Shown piece by piece: positions 1-7,625 of a DNA stretch of 9,797 bases (within the stretch, counting starts at the first letter, position 1; each line of letters starts with the position of its first letter). The translations under genes were made by a program, and so were the position numbers. Below the pieces are notes generated by a model. The model had not been told where the DNA came from, did no database searches, and worked only from the letters and a program-made list of their open reading frames with translations. This stretch comes from an uncultured Chitinophaga sp. (GTDB lineage: Bacteria > Bacteroidota > Bacteroidia > Chitinophagales > Chitinophagaceae): NCBI RefSeq assembly GCF_937874145.1, contig NZ_CALNBI010000341.1, forward strand, positions 1 through 9,797, read 5' to 3'.

Positions 1-830
1 AGGTCGCCGTCCGAATTCCCGAAAGCCGCCACGGGCCGCTTACCGATGGCCAGCTCAATACCCACGGGCTTGCCGGGGCCGTCGTCGATGAAACCAATGC
101 CGGGCATCTTCCGGATGTACGGGGTATCGTTCTTCAGTTCGAATTGCAATTTGGCGGTGCTGCCAACGACCTGTTCCGGCGGGATGCCGTAAGCGGCGGC
201 GGTCCAGGGGCGCATGAACTCCACTCCGCCGCCGGAAACGATATACGTTTTAAAACCGGCGTCCTGCAGGTAGCGGATAAGCTCGGTCATGGGTTGATAG
301 GTCATGCTGCGGAAGCGGCGTTGTTTGAGGGGATGCTTCGCCGTGTCGATCCAGGTGCGGACCTGTTGTTCGAATTCGGTGGTGGTCATGCCGGTGTGGG
401 TGCGGAGCACGATCTGGGCAATGCCTTTCTCCCCGCTTTTGAGGGCGCCGGCAATGTCGTTGCGGAGGACGGATGCGAAGGGTTCTTCCTTGCTCCAGGA
501 AGGGTTCTCCGCAGCGAGGCGCTTTACCTGGTCGAGCGCGAAATAAAACTGGAAATACAGGGGCTGCTCCGACCATAGCGTGCCATCGTTATCGAATACG
601 GCGATCCTGTCTTCCCCGGGAATAAACTGCGGGCTTCCTGCATCCGTGACTTTTGCCACAAAGCCGGTGATGGCGGATTTGGCGGGACCGTCGGTCCAGG
701 AAGGGAGCGGTTCCCCACGGGGCGACCGCTTTGCCGAATCCTGCGGGGCATTTTTGCCCGGGGAGCCGCCGGAACAGGCTGCCAGCGTTACACAGAAGCA
801 TACTGCCATCAGTTTGAAAATCCGATACAT
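1..830 (-). CDS. HAD-superfamily phosphatase, lipoprotein (C-terminus cut by window edge)
   Basis: This is probably an exported phosphomonoesterase of unknown substrate, anchored to a membrane by lipid. Seen: translation from the ATG at 830-828 gives 276 residues, still open at the left edge. The N-terminus is a lipoprotein signal with lipobox L16-A17-A18-C19, followed by a Ser/Gly/Pro-rich linker to about residue 50. All four HAD motifs are present: motif I AVFDNDGTLW with nucleophile D80 and acid/base D82, motif II YIVSGGG with S199, motif III near K254 (PGKPVGIE), and motif IV GNSDGD at 271-276. The region from about 90 to 175 would be the helical cap. An in-frame TGA at 851-849 bounds the start. 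Known: DxDGT plus SGGG resembles the phosphoserine-phosphatase-like branch, but the substrate cannot be read from the motifs. No acidic run follows Cys19, so a periplasm-facing anchor is likelier than surface export (inference). It lies behind a terminator, so it is probably not cotranscribed with the upstream cluster. Only a short tail is missing. Confidence 0.9.
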   Translation of the reverse strand, partial: MYRIFKLMAVCFCVTLAACSGGSPGKNAPQDSAKRSPRGEPLPSWTDGPAKSAITGFVAKVTDAGSPQFIPGEDRIAVFDNDGTLWSEQPLYFQFYFALDQVKRLAAENPSWSKEEPFASVLRNDIAGALKSGEKGIAQIVLRTHTGMTTTEFEQQVRTWIDTAKHPLKQRRFRSMTYQPMTELIRYLQDAGFKTYIVSGGGVEFMRPWTAAAYGIPPEQVVGSTAKLQFELKNDTPYIRKMPGIGFIDDGPGKPVGIELAIGKRPVAAFGNSDGD

Positions 831-979
831 ATTTCGCGGTGTTTGATGTCAACAATCACCCGCGCACAGCAGGGAGCGGTGCGAACAGGAGTGGCTTTGT
901 GATGATTGCTGAATATGCCGGGGAGGTGGGTAACGGAAATAATAACACACGCTCCCGGAAAAAGTTCAGCGTGCAGATG

Positions 980-1005
980 AAAAAGGGCCGCCGTGATGGC
1001 AGCCC
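980..1005 (-). terminator. Rho-independent terminator after the FAD oxidoreductase gene
   Basis: On the minus strand the hairpin GGGCTGCC-ATCAC-GGCGGCCC has an 8-bp GC-rich stem with one G-T wobble and a 5-nt loop. It is followed directly by TTTTT at 984-980. It starts 5 nt after the TAA stop at 1013-1011, so it ends the cluster transcript before the HAD gene. Confidence 0.88.
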
Positions 1006-1010
1006 CTGTC

Positions 1011-3287
1011 TTAATAACATCTCACGGCGCAGATCGCAGCCGGCACGCCGGCGGAAGGATGATCGGCTTCAATATGCAGTTTGGTGGTGCGTACCGGTGT
1101 ATCCGGCACAATGCGCTGGAAGGCCTGGTAATTACCTTCTTTCTCAGCGATCACATTCCCGGCATCGTCTTTCACACGGTAATTGCGGACGCAGAAGGGC
1201 ATCACGGTTTCGGGGTGCGTCATCAGCACGGATTCCATGGGATGATCGTAATCGGTATCGAAAAACAGTTCTATGCTGCTGATTTCTTTCGGCGTATCCC
1301 AGGACAGGGTGAGCACTGGCGCGGGATCGTTCCAGTCCGCCACCCAGGCGTTGGGCTGATCCACCGGGCGCTCGATGCCGTTGGCGACATTGGCCGCGGC
1401 GAAAAGCGCCAGGCCATCATTGACTTTAAAATCGAGGTTATGGCCTTCGGGACGGCGCTGGGGGCACCAGAACTCGAAAGCGTCCATCCCGATGTCTTCC
1501 GGCGGCGTTTGTTTGCCGTAGTTGGACACGGCTTTGTTGATGGTGTTGAAAACGGATAAAAGGCCGGTTACGCGCTTTCCGGTGTAATGCAGCTGCACAT
1601 CGGCGTTGCGGAAGAACGTCACGAACGCGTAGGACGCGGCCGGCATTTCCGCGTTAAAATCCAGCTGGAGGCAATTGCGGCCAGGCTGCAGGGAAACGGC
1701 CTGGCGGGCCAGTGTAACGTCCGGCGTATGGTTGCCGCTCTTTCCGCTGATGCGCAATTCAATGTCCAGCGTGGTTGCCGAGGCGGCTTCCGCATGGAAG
1801 GCCATCACCGGTACTTTCCCGGCGGGGAGCGGCACCATCTGCGCCACGGATATGTCCAGCGGCTTGAGGATGGGCTCGCCGGGGAATGCGCGGAACACCA
1901 GTTCGCTGCTGGCCGTGATGTTTGCGGAAGCGGCGAGGTCGCCGGGGGCGGAATAGCGCAGTCCGGGAATGTATTGACCGGTTTGCAGGAGGCGTTGCTG
2001 CAGGGCGCGCGTTTGTTCTCTGGCGATGATATCCGCCGGGAGGATATCCTGTTCTTTGCAGATCACGGCGGCCATGGCGGCGGCCTGGGTCACGTGGGCC
2101 GAAGTGGCCATAACGCGGGTGGAGCCATACGCCACATGCGATGCGCTGATGCTGCGGCCACCCAGGAAGAGGTTGCGGATGTTGCGGCTATAGAGCGTGC
2201 GGTAAGGGATCTGGTAGATGCCTTTGCTATGCCACTGGTTGCAGCCGGGTTTTTCGCTGAATACGCCATCGGCCGGGTGCAGGTCGATGGACCAGCCTCC
2301 GAAAGCCACGGCGTCCGCATGTTCGCGCTGCTCCACGATATCCTGCTGGATCATCATGTAATCGCCTTCGAAGCGGCGGCTTTCGCGCCTGCCCGGAATC
2401 ATGCCCACCCATTCGAGGGTGAGGTTTTCGGCTTCGGGGAATTCGCCGGAATTCTTGATGTGGTTCCAGACGCCGTACACCACTTTCCAGAGTTCCCATT
2501 TGATGGTTTCGGTATCGTGCACGGTATCGAGCCGTCCGCCGTATTCGATCCACCAGAGTTTGCAGCCATACTCGCGGGCGTTGAAGCTGCGGAACCTTGG
2601 CACTTTGGTGATATCGTCCAGCGCGAAGGCCGGGGGCGTAAAGGTGACGGGCCGGCCGGTGTCTTTGCTGTAAAAGTAGAGGCTGTGGCCGAGGAGCTCG
2701 CCGTATTCCTCCGAAGGAGCAAACAGCTCGCCGAATTCTTCCTTCTTCTCCGCCCCCATCCGGAACGCCGCGCCGGCCAGGAAGCCCACTACGCCGTCGC
2801 CGGAGGCATCCAGGAACAGGGGGGCTTTCAGCAAATATTCGGTTTGGTTCTGGCTGCACCAGGCGCGCAGCGCGGAGATCGTTTCAGCATCTTTCTTTTC
2901 TACCTGGTATACGGCGGTATTGAGTAACAAGGTGATGTTGGGCTCCTGCGATACCTTGTCGAGCAGGATCATATCGAAGATTACCGGGTTGCCTTCCGGG
3001 TTGCGGTATGTGTTTTCCACGAGTATCTCATCCACCACGCCCCCTTCCCTGGCCCAGCGGTTATTATTGCCCATGTGGGAGGTGGCGCCGAGTATCCACA
3101 GGCGCACTTCGCTGCTGGCGTTGCCGCCCAGTACGGAGCGGTCCTGCGCCAGCACCACTTTCAAACCCTGCCGCGCGGCAGTGATGGCGGCGCATACGCC
3201 GGAAAGGCCGCCGCCGGTGATCGCCAGGTCAACAACAATGTTCTGTACCGGGAAAGTCCGTGACCCGGCTGCATCTTGCTTGATCAT
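1011..3287 (-). CDS. FAD-dependent oxidoreductase with discoidin-like C-terminal region
   Basis: This 758-residue flavoprotein probably oxidises or reduces a small organic or sugar substrate in the cytoplasm; the reaction is unknown. Seen: strand one of a Rossmann fold and a dinucleotide loop GGGLSG at 25-30, then DRSVLGGNASSEVRLW from 49, LDASGDG around 160-165, and LGGRSISASHVAYGSTRVM around 375-393. This set is typical of the FAD_oxidored (PF12831-like) family. The flavin part spans about residues 17-430. ANITASSE at 455-462, and NAWVADW (W648) followed by LSWDTPKEISSIELFFD, resemble the two ends of an F5/8 (discoidin) beta-sandwich with other beta-rich sequence inserted between them. There is no signal peptide, and an in-frame TAA lies four codons before the ATG, so the N-terminus cannot extend to include one. 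The gene follows the 938-residue gene after 9 bp and ends at a strong terminator. Similar proteins are sometimes labelled xanthan lyase in databases; nothing in this flavoprotein sequence supports lyase activity. Confidence 0.92.
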   Translation of the reverse strand: MIKQDAAGSRTFPVQNIVVDLAITGGGLSGVCAAITAARQGLKVVLAQDRSVLGGNASSEVRLWILGATSHMGNNNRWAREGGVVDEILVENTYRNPEGNPVIFDMILLDKVSQEPNITLLLNTAVYQVEKKDAETISALRAWCSQNQTEYLLKAPLFLDASGDGVVGFLAGAAFRMGAEKKEEFGELFAPSEEYGELLGHSLYFYSKDTGRPVTFTPPAFALDDITKVPRFRSFNAREYGCKLWWIEYGGRLDTVHDTETIKWELWKVVYGVWNHIKNSGEFPEAENLTLEWVGMIPGRRESRRFEGDYMMIQQDIVEQREHADAVAFGGWSIDLHPADGVFSEKPGCNQWHSKGIYQIPYRTLYSRNIRNLFLGGRSISASHVAYGSTRVMATSAHVTQAAAMAAVICKEQDILPADIIAREQTRALQQRLLQTGQYIPGLRYSAPGDLAASANITASSELVFRAFPGEPILKPLDISVAQMVPLPAGKVPVMAFHAEAASATTLDIELRISGKSGNHTPDVTLARQAVSLQPGRNCLQLDFNAEMPAASYAFVTFFRNADVQLHYTGKRVTGLLSVFNTINKAVSNYGKQTPPEDIGMDAFEFWCPQRRPEGHNLDFKVNDGLALFAAANVANGIERPVDQPNAWVADWNDPAPVLTLSWDTPKEISSIELFFDTDYDHPMESVLMTHPETVMPFCVRNYRVKDDAGNVIAEKEGNYQAFQRIVPDTPVRTTKLHIEADHPSAGVPAAICAVRCY

Positions 3288-3296
3288 ATTCGTTTT

Positions 3297-6113
3297 TTAT
3301 TTGCCTAAGGTTATTTTTTCACTGGTTGTCATTCTGCCATCGCGGCCTTCGAGCGACAGCCAGCATTCCACTGCGCCGGCCGCATCCAACGGAACGGTAA
3401 ACTCGAACGGGTACGCATCATCCTTCAACCGCATTTCTTTCCCCGCTGCATCCGTATAATGCAATTGCACGGAGCACCACTGGTTATCATCGTCTTCCAG
3501 GAACAGGAACAACCTGCGGCCGTAAGCCCCCAGCCGGAAGAGCATCGCTTTCGCATGGCCAGCCTTGATCTCGGCGTAATCGTTCCCTGTATCCGTACTG
3601 CGGGTTAAAATCCGCTCCTGGAACCGCACGGCGGGCTCCGCACCTTCTATCACAAAAACCGCAATGCCGCCCGGCGCCACTGTACAGTCGAACGCACCGT
3701 TTATGATCCTGCCCGCCGTCGCGCCGTTCAGCGACACGACTTTACTTTTCGCAGATGTGGCCACCAGCGAATCGTTGAGCCGGATGCGCGAATGCACGGT
3801 TGCGTTGCTTTGATTCGTAAAAGCCAGGAACAGGCTGTTGCCTTTCCGGCCGGCGATGTAGTTCAGCTCGCGGCTGGTGCCCGTTAACAAGCGCGCCGGC
3901 ATCCACAGCCGCACGTCTTTCTCTTTGTAAAAACTCCCCGGTGCGCTGCCGTACATTTTATTCTGCAGGTACGCATATCCTTCGATGTATTCCGCCGGGA
4001 AACTGACCTGTCCTTTGCTGCGCACGAAAGCATCCGTCACCAGGTAATCGATCAGCATCGAAGCCATGGGCAGGATGTGGTTGTAATGGAAGGAATTGAC
4101 GCTTTGGGCCTTGTGCGCATGCAGCGGGAAGTTCTCCTGCTCATACGCCGTTGTCCGCTCCGTATTGATATGATATCCGGGGAAGTTGCGGTAGCGGCCG
4201 ATGGTGGCGGCTTTCGCGACGTTCATAAGAAATGTGTCTTTCGCGTAGTAACCGATGCGCAGCATCCAGGGCGCGAAGTTGGCCATGAAGATGCCGCGGT
4301 GGCCGGTGGAAGTGCCCGACGACTCCGGCGTCAGCCCTGTTTCAGACAGCCGCCAGGCGGGCGCTTTCTCTTCGGGATAATACATCTGCGCATGGCCTTT
4401 CGAACGCAGGTACCAGTACATCGGCGCTTTCCCGCCTTTATTCACGGTGATGGCGCTGTCGGGGATGCCGGGGCTCATCCAGGTGAACATCGTGTAATGC
4501 CGGGCGCCTTGCACGGCGGCGTTGAGATACGCAGTGTCGCCCGTGAGCTCGTATAACTGCGATAATTCGATCCAGCGGTTGGTGAATGCCGGCCAGAAGA
4601 AGAAGCTCCCGGCAAAGGGATCGTCAAAAGCAGTCTGCGGCTGCGCAACACGGTCGCGGAGATAGGCATTGGCTTTCGCAATGGCGGTGGAGAGATAATG
4701 CTGTTCGCCCGTGGCTTTGTAGAGATGCATGGCATTGATCCAGCTGGCGCCGTCTTCCTTCACATCCAGGTTACGGACGCGGGCCACTTTGTATTCCTTC
4801 TCCATCAGCCGGAGATAAAATGGATTGGATTTACCGAACACACTGTACAAAGCCGCCAGCTCCGACAAGGGCGCTACCGGCCCTTTGAGCCGCCTCGACG
4901 GACTTTGGATCTTCTGCAGGCTATCGAGGCTGAAAAGGAATTTCTCGCGGCTGAGCATGAATTCCGTCAGCGGGTAAGCGCGCTTCTCGAACATCACGGA
5001 ATCGTCGCGGACGATAGCGAGCTCCAGCGGGTTGAGGCTGGACACGTTTTTTACTGCGCCCGGCACGTCGGTGGAATAGGCGAAGCCTTTAAGGCTGTCC
5101 ACAAACCAGGCATAGTGCGTCATGGCGTAGGCGGTCATATTATCGAGCACCGTATTGAGCGATGCGATATCGTTGCGGCGGTAATCTTTGAATCCGAATA
5201 TTTTCTCCGCGATGAATTGATAGGTATGCGTGATATCCTTCGGTTCGGCTACGAGCTGCACCGAAAAATCAAACGTCTCCCCTTTCTTCATCTGCGATCC
5301 GTATCCACCGGGGATGGGTGCGTAGACCTGCGGCTGGAGCATTCCCTGTTCATTTACCAGCGCAATGCCGAATTGGCTGTTGGGCAGCATGGGCAAGGGT
5401 TGGAAGGGAAGATGTTCCGGCGAAGCGAGCACACCGAGGGTATGTTGCCCCGTATTAACCATCGTGGCCGGCAAAGGCGCCATGAATGCCGGCGTGAGGT
5501 ATCCGGCATCGGGGATGCGGCGTTCCTGCCAGATGAGCGGCTGCCAGATTTCCTTTACTTCCGCAGCGCTGAGGGCCGGAGCACCTGTGTAGCCGATGCT
5601 GTAGAAACCATCGCGGGAGGGTTTGTAGGTGAAATGTAATACCGGGTATGGCTTTGCGGAAATGAGGAGATAGGCGCTGAGCGCGGTGTCGGGGAAGGAA
5701 AAGAAAACCGTGTCGCCCTTCCTGCGTATGGCGCTCGCGCGGAGGATCTCGCTTTCGCCGGCGTTGAAGACATTCGCGGTACGCCATTCGGATTTAGTGC
5801 GGAGGATGCGGTCGTCGAACCCGTCGCCGGCCATCGACGCCTGTATCTTTTTCTGCCTGAAATCGGCCCGGCTGCTGTCTGCCACTTTCCAGGTGAGCAC
5901 GTTGTATTCCACGCGTTTGATGCCGGCGGGCTTGAGCGCCATACCGGGATCGCTGCTGTTGTAGAGGATGCGGAATGTGGGCAGGAAAGTAAATTGCCGT
6001 CCCGCCGAGGTTACCTGTATGCCTTCCGCGGCCGATGGTACACGCACCTGTGCCCTGGTCACAAGGTTCATCAGTAAAAGACAGGCGATCAGACGTGGAA
6101 ATCCGTTTTTCAT
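3297..6113 (-). CDS. Secreted 938-residue protein of unrecognised family, probable glycan-active enzyme (paralogue of the gene at 7622-9797)
   Basis: The function is not recognised. Seen: an N-terminal signal peptide (K2 and R7, hydrophobic 8-18, likely cut at TRA21-Q22). An LIAC lipobox-like string at 8-11 sits too early in the peptide to be convincing. Residues about 30-290 are beta-rich. Residues about 300-720 contain helix-pair repeats of the form W-x5-LY-x-x-TG-x-x-x-YL, at W458 and W514, as in (alpha/alpha) barrels of many glycosidases and polysaccharide lyases. The C-terminus is beta-rich again. Segments shared with its paralogue include GLxxE (E597), IGRYxNFPGY (638-647), YxHIxP (Y677, H679, P682), DYLVT (689-693), NKMYG, LWM, NYxxG, and a C-terminal TDxG...AYPFEF region. 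The gene has its own promoter-like region upstream and runs into the FAD oxidoreductase gene after 9 bp. A secreted polysaccharide lyase or glycosidase is the best guess; a non-catalytic glycan-binding protein is possible. The coding call is firm, the function is not. Confidence 0.9.
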   Translation of the reverse strand: MKNGFPRLIACLLLMNLVTRAQVRVPSAAEGIQVTSAGRQFTFLPTFRILYNSSDPGMALKPAGIKRVEYNVLTWKVADSSRADFRQKKIQASMAGDGFDDRILRTKSEWRTANVFNAGESEILRASAIRRKGDTVFFSFPDTALSAYLLISAKPYPVLHFTYKPSRDGFYSIGYTGAPALSAAEVKEIWQPLIWQERRIPDAGYLTPAFMAPLPATMVNTGQHTLGVLASPEHLPFQPLPMLPNSQFGIALVNEQGMLQPQVYAPIPGGYGSQMKKGETFDFSVQLVAEPKDITHTYQFIAEKIFGFKDYRRNDIASLNTVLDNMTAYAMTHYAWFVDSLKGFAYSTDVPGAVKNVSSLNPLELAIVRDDSVMFEKRAYPLTEFMLSREKFLFSLDSLQKIQSPSRRLKGPVAPLSELAALYSVFGKSNPFYLRLMEKEYKVARVRNLDVKEDGASWINAMHLYKATGEQHYLSTAIAKANAYLRDRVAQPQTAFDDPFAGSFFFWPAFTNRWIELSQLYELTGDTAYLNAAVQGARHYTMFTWMSPGIPDSAITVNKGGKAPMYWYLRSKGHAQMYYPEEKAPAWRLSETGLTPESSGTSTGHRGIFMANFAPWMLRIGYYAKDTFLMNVAKAATIGRYRNFPGYHINTERTTAYEQENFPLHAHKAQSVNSFHYNHILPMASMLIDYLVTDAFVRSKGQVSFPAEYIEGYAYLQNKMYGSAPGSFYKEKDVRLWMPARLLTGTSRELNYIAGRKGNSLFLAFTNQSNATVHSRIRLNDSLVATSAKSKVVSLNGATAGRIINGAFDCTVAPGGIAVFVIEGAEPAVRFQERILTRSTDTGNDYAEIKAGHAKAMLFRLGAYGRRLFLFLEDDDNQWCSVQLHYTDAAGKEMRLKDDAYPFEFTVPLDAAGAVECWLSLEGRDGRMTTSEKITLGK

Positions 6114-6137
6114 ATTGTGTTTTTACTTCCCGATTAT

Positions 6138-6145
6138 CAAATGTA
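6138..6145 (-). promoter_or_regulatory. Bacteroidota-type -7 promoter box (TACATTTG)
   Basis: On the minus strand TACATTTG matches the Bacteroidota primary-sigma -7 consensus TAnnTTTG exactly. It lies 24 bp before the ATG at 6113, which would give a leader of roughly 18-20 nt. No TTTG-type -33 element occurs at the usual distance. A dyad occupies that place instead, which suggests a regulated promoter (inference). It would let the 938-residue and FAD genes be transcribed separately from the two upstream genes. Confidence 0.55.
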
Positions 6146-6156
6146 ATATGGCGCAG

Positions 6157-6176
6157 GCAGGGCTGTGACACCCTGC
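6157..6176. promoter_or_regulatory. 20-bp dyad over the expected -33 region, candidate operator
   Basis: GCAGGGCTGTGACACCCTGC has 6-bp arms GCAGGG/CCCTGC around an inner TGTGACA that is itself symmetric, offset by one base. Its centre is about 35 bp before the inferred transcription start of the 938-residue gene, where a repressor or activator could control it. The inner TGTGACA recalls half of a CRP-type site, but the full arrangement does not fit that consensus, so the binding protein is unknown. Confidence 0.4.
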
Positions 6177-6190
6177 AACGCAAAAATCCG

Positions 6191-6225
6191 GTGGGAACAT
6201 TCCCAATTTGTGGGAGCATTCCCAA
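6191..6225. repeat. Two tandem palindromic repeats, TGGGA(A/G)CATTCCCA
   Basis: GTGGGAACATTCCCAA (6191-6206) and GTGGGAGCATTCCCAA (6210-6225) are direct repeats differing at one base and offset by 19 bp, a little under two helical turns. Each is a palindrome (TGGGA...TCCCA). They lie 8 bp after the SGNH gene stop and about 80-110 bp before the next start. Two readings fit: paired operator sites for a dimeric regulator, or, on the minus-strand transcript, one long hairpin in which the two copies pair around CAAAT, followed after CCGGA by TTTTT (6186-6182). The second would act as a terminator or attenuator behind the SGNH gene. Confidence 0.6.
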
Positions 6226-6233
6226 ACAATTCC

Positions 6234-7625
6234 TCACCCGCCTCCGGGCTGTACCGGAACGCCTTTCAGGAGAATCCGGCCGAGGTATAATGCCGTCTGC
6301 GCGTATTTCTCCGGGTGCTTCGTGATATCCTCCCATTGCTGCGGCCCGAGGATCGCCCGCTTATCCGGCTGTTGGGGCGAAAGCCGGATCGTGACGGTGT
6401 AATTTCCTTCCGGCAGCGTAAAAAATTGGTGTTGCCCGCGGTAGCGGTTGTTGCAGTAGCTGTTGAAGCGGTTCACCGGGAGGCTGTCCCCTTCCACCAG
6501 CCGGTAAACCTGCGTACCGGGCACGAGCGGCGGTTGCACCTGCATGGGCCTGCCGTTCACTTCGATGGTGATTTGCCCGGCATCCGGGCCGCCGATATCG
6601 AAGATCCCGAACCCGGTGCCGCGGAACCGGAAACTGAACGAGGCGCCGGGTTCGGAGGTTTTCTCTATGGCAGGAAACCATGCGGCAAACTGCGGCTTCG
6701 TGATTTGCTCCCATGATCCGCTGAATTGCGCGATGCTACGGGGGGCATACATTCTTCCGCCTTCCCAGTTGTCCGGGAAAACGGGTTCGGGCAGCTGTCG
6801 TGATGCAGATTTGTGGGGAAGGCGTTGCAATTTTTCCAGGCTCCGGGCGATAGCGGCCGCGTAGAGGTTCCCGCCGGCCTGTAGCGGGTGGATGCCGTCG
6901 GTGGAGAAAAGTATATGGCCGGAGGTGTCGTTCGCATGGCCTTTCCAAGTGAGTTTGCCTTCTTTTTCCAGGAAGGAGGCTTCCATGCCCAGGTGCACCG
7001 ACGGCACGCCGTAATGCGCGGCCACGGTCTCCAGTCCCTGGACGGATGTCGGCACTTGCCCCGATGCGTAAATGGCGGTTTGCTGCCCGGTGATCGTATA
7101 AATCATGCACACTTCGGCTCCGGCGGCCTTCACCTGCCGCACGATCCCTTCCATCCCGGGCGCGTAAGCACCGTTCACGGCGAACTCCACAAACACGAGG
7201 TCGGGTTTGTACTGCAACACCTGCTCCTGCACCCGGCAGGCGCCGAGGTCGGTGCCGGTGCCGGAAACGCCCGCGTTGATGGCGGTAATCGCATTCCGGG
7301 GGAACATGTGTTTCACATATCGCAGCACCTGTGGCCGGTATCCCGCGTTCCCCTGGGTGATGCTGCCGCCGATGAAAGCGATCAGCAAAGGTTTCCCGGC
7401 TTTGGCTTTCGCGAAGAATGCCGGCAGGCCGTTGCGGGGGATGCATTCTTTACCATGATTGAAATCCCCGGCCTTCACCAACGGCACAGCGGGCGATACC
7501 TCGAAATACAAGGGCGACGCGCCACCCTGCGATGCAGCAATCAGGTCGTTGTTGCCCTGGGCGAGCAAGGGCCCGGCGGCGGTCAGCCACAGCGCGGCGA
7601 TCAGGGTGCTTTTATATCTTCTCAT
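6234..7625 (-). CDS. Secreted SGNH/GDSL-family hydrolase, candidate carbohydrate esterase
   Basis: This exported serine esterase of 463 residues may remove acetyl or other acyl groups from a polysaccharide. Seen: signal peptide (R2, R3, K5, hydrophobic 7-21, cleavage at LLA22-Q23). The SGNH blocks are complete: FIGGSITQG with nucleophile S88, NAGVSGTGT with oxyanion Gly119, EFAVNG with Asn151, and TDGIHPLQAG with the D243/H246 pair. The hydrolase domain covers about residues 60-270. A beta-rich domain (about 285-400) with FRFRGTGFGIFDIGG and LPEGNYTVTI follows, like the accessory beta-sandwiches of several carbohydrate esterases. Its ATG overlaps the upstream stop as ATGA, implying translational coupling. 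Its stop is followed by tandem palindromes that may end or attenuate the transcript. Known: GGSIT-type SGNH enzymes include polysaccharide deacetylases, but substrates vary. The family call is firm; the substrate is inferred from the neighbours. Confidence 0.92.
   Translation of the reverse strand: MRRYKSTLIAALWLTAAGPLLAQGNNDLIAASQGGASPLYFEVSPAVPLVKAGDFNHGKECIPRNGLPAFFAKAKAGKPLLIAFIGGSITQGNAGYRPQVLRYVKHMFPRNAITAINAGVSGTGTDLGACRVQEQVLQYKPDLVFVEFAVNGAYAPGMEGIVRQVKAAGAEVCMIYTITGQQTAIYASGQVPTSVQGLETVAAHYGVPSVHLGMEASFLEKEGKLTWKGHANDTSGHILFSTDGIHPLQAGGNLYAAAIARSLEKLQRLPHKSASRQLPEPVFPDNWEGGRMYAPRSIAQFSGSWEQITKPQFAAWFPAIEKTSEPGASFSFRFRGTGFGIFDIGGPDAGQITIEVNGRPMQVQPPLVPGTQVYRLVEGDSLPVNRFNSYCNNRYRGQHQFFTLPEGNYTVTIRLSPQQPDKRAILGPQQWEDITKHPEKYAQTALYLGRILLKGVPVQPGGG
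7622..7625 (-). other. ATGA start-stop overlap coupling two genes
   Basis: On the minus strand ATGA contains the ATG of the SGNH hydrolase (7625-7623) and the TGA stop of the upstream gene (7624-7622). The A-rich stretch GAAAAGAAC lies just before it, with no strong Shine-Dalgarno site. This overlap supports one mRNA and coupled translation of the two genes. Confidence 0.9.

Noticed and set aside
843..852. TTGATGTCAA palindrome 12 bp before the HAD gene start
   Set aside because: It is only 10 bp with 4-bp arms, which is expected by chance at this length. No good -7 box or second copy lies nearby to make it a convincing operator.
831..979. Promoter for the HAD gene
   Set aside because: I searched the minus strand for TAnnTTTG with an upstream TTTG and found only poor partial matches such as TATTATTTC near 940-950, so no promoter is called.
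1587..2927. 446-codon open frame on the plus strand
   Set aside because: It lies wholly antisense to the FAD oxidoreductase gene, has low-complexity Gly/Ala/His/Phe-rich content with no recognisable motif, and is the kind of shadow frame that GC-rich codon use creates.
4698..5639. 313-codon open frame on the plus strand
   Set aside because: It is antisense to the 938-residue gene, whose coding signal (signal peptide, conservation with its paralogue) is clear. No start context or protein motif supports it.
6081..6083. Cys11 of the 938-residue protein as a lipoprotein anchor
   Set aside because: L-I-A-C fits a lipobox, but only about three hydrophobic residues precede it. The hydrophobic stretch continues to residue 18 with a better signal-peptidase I site at A21-Q22.
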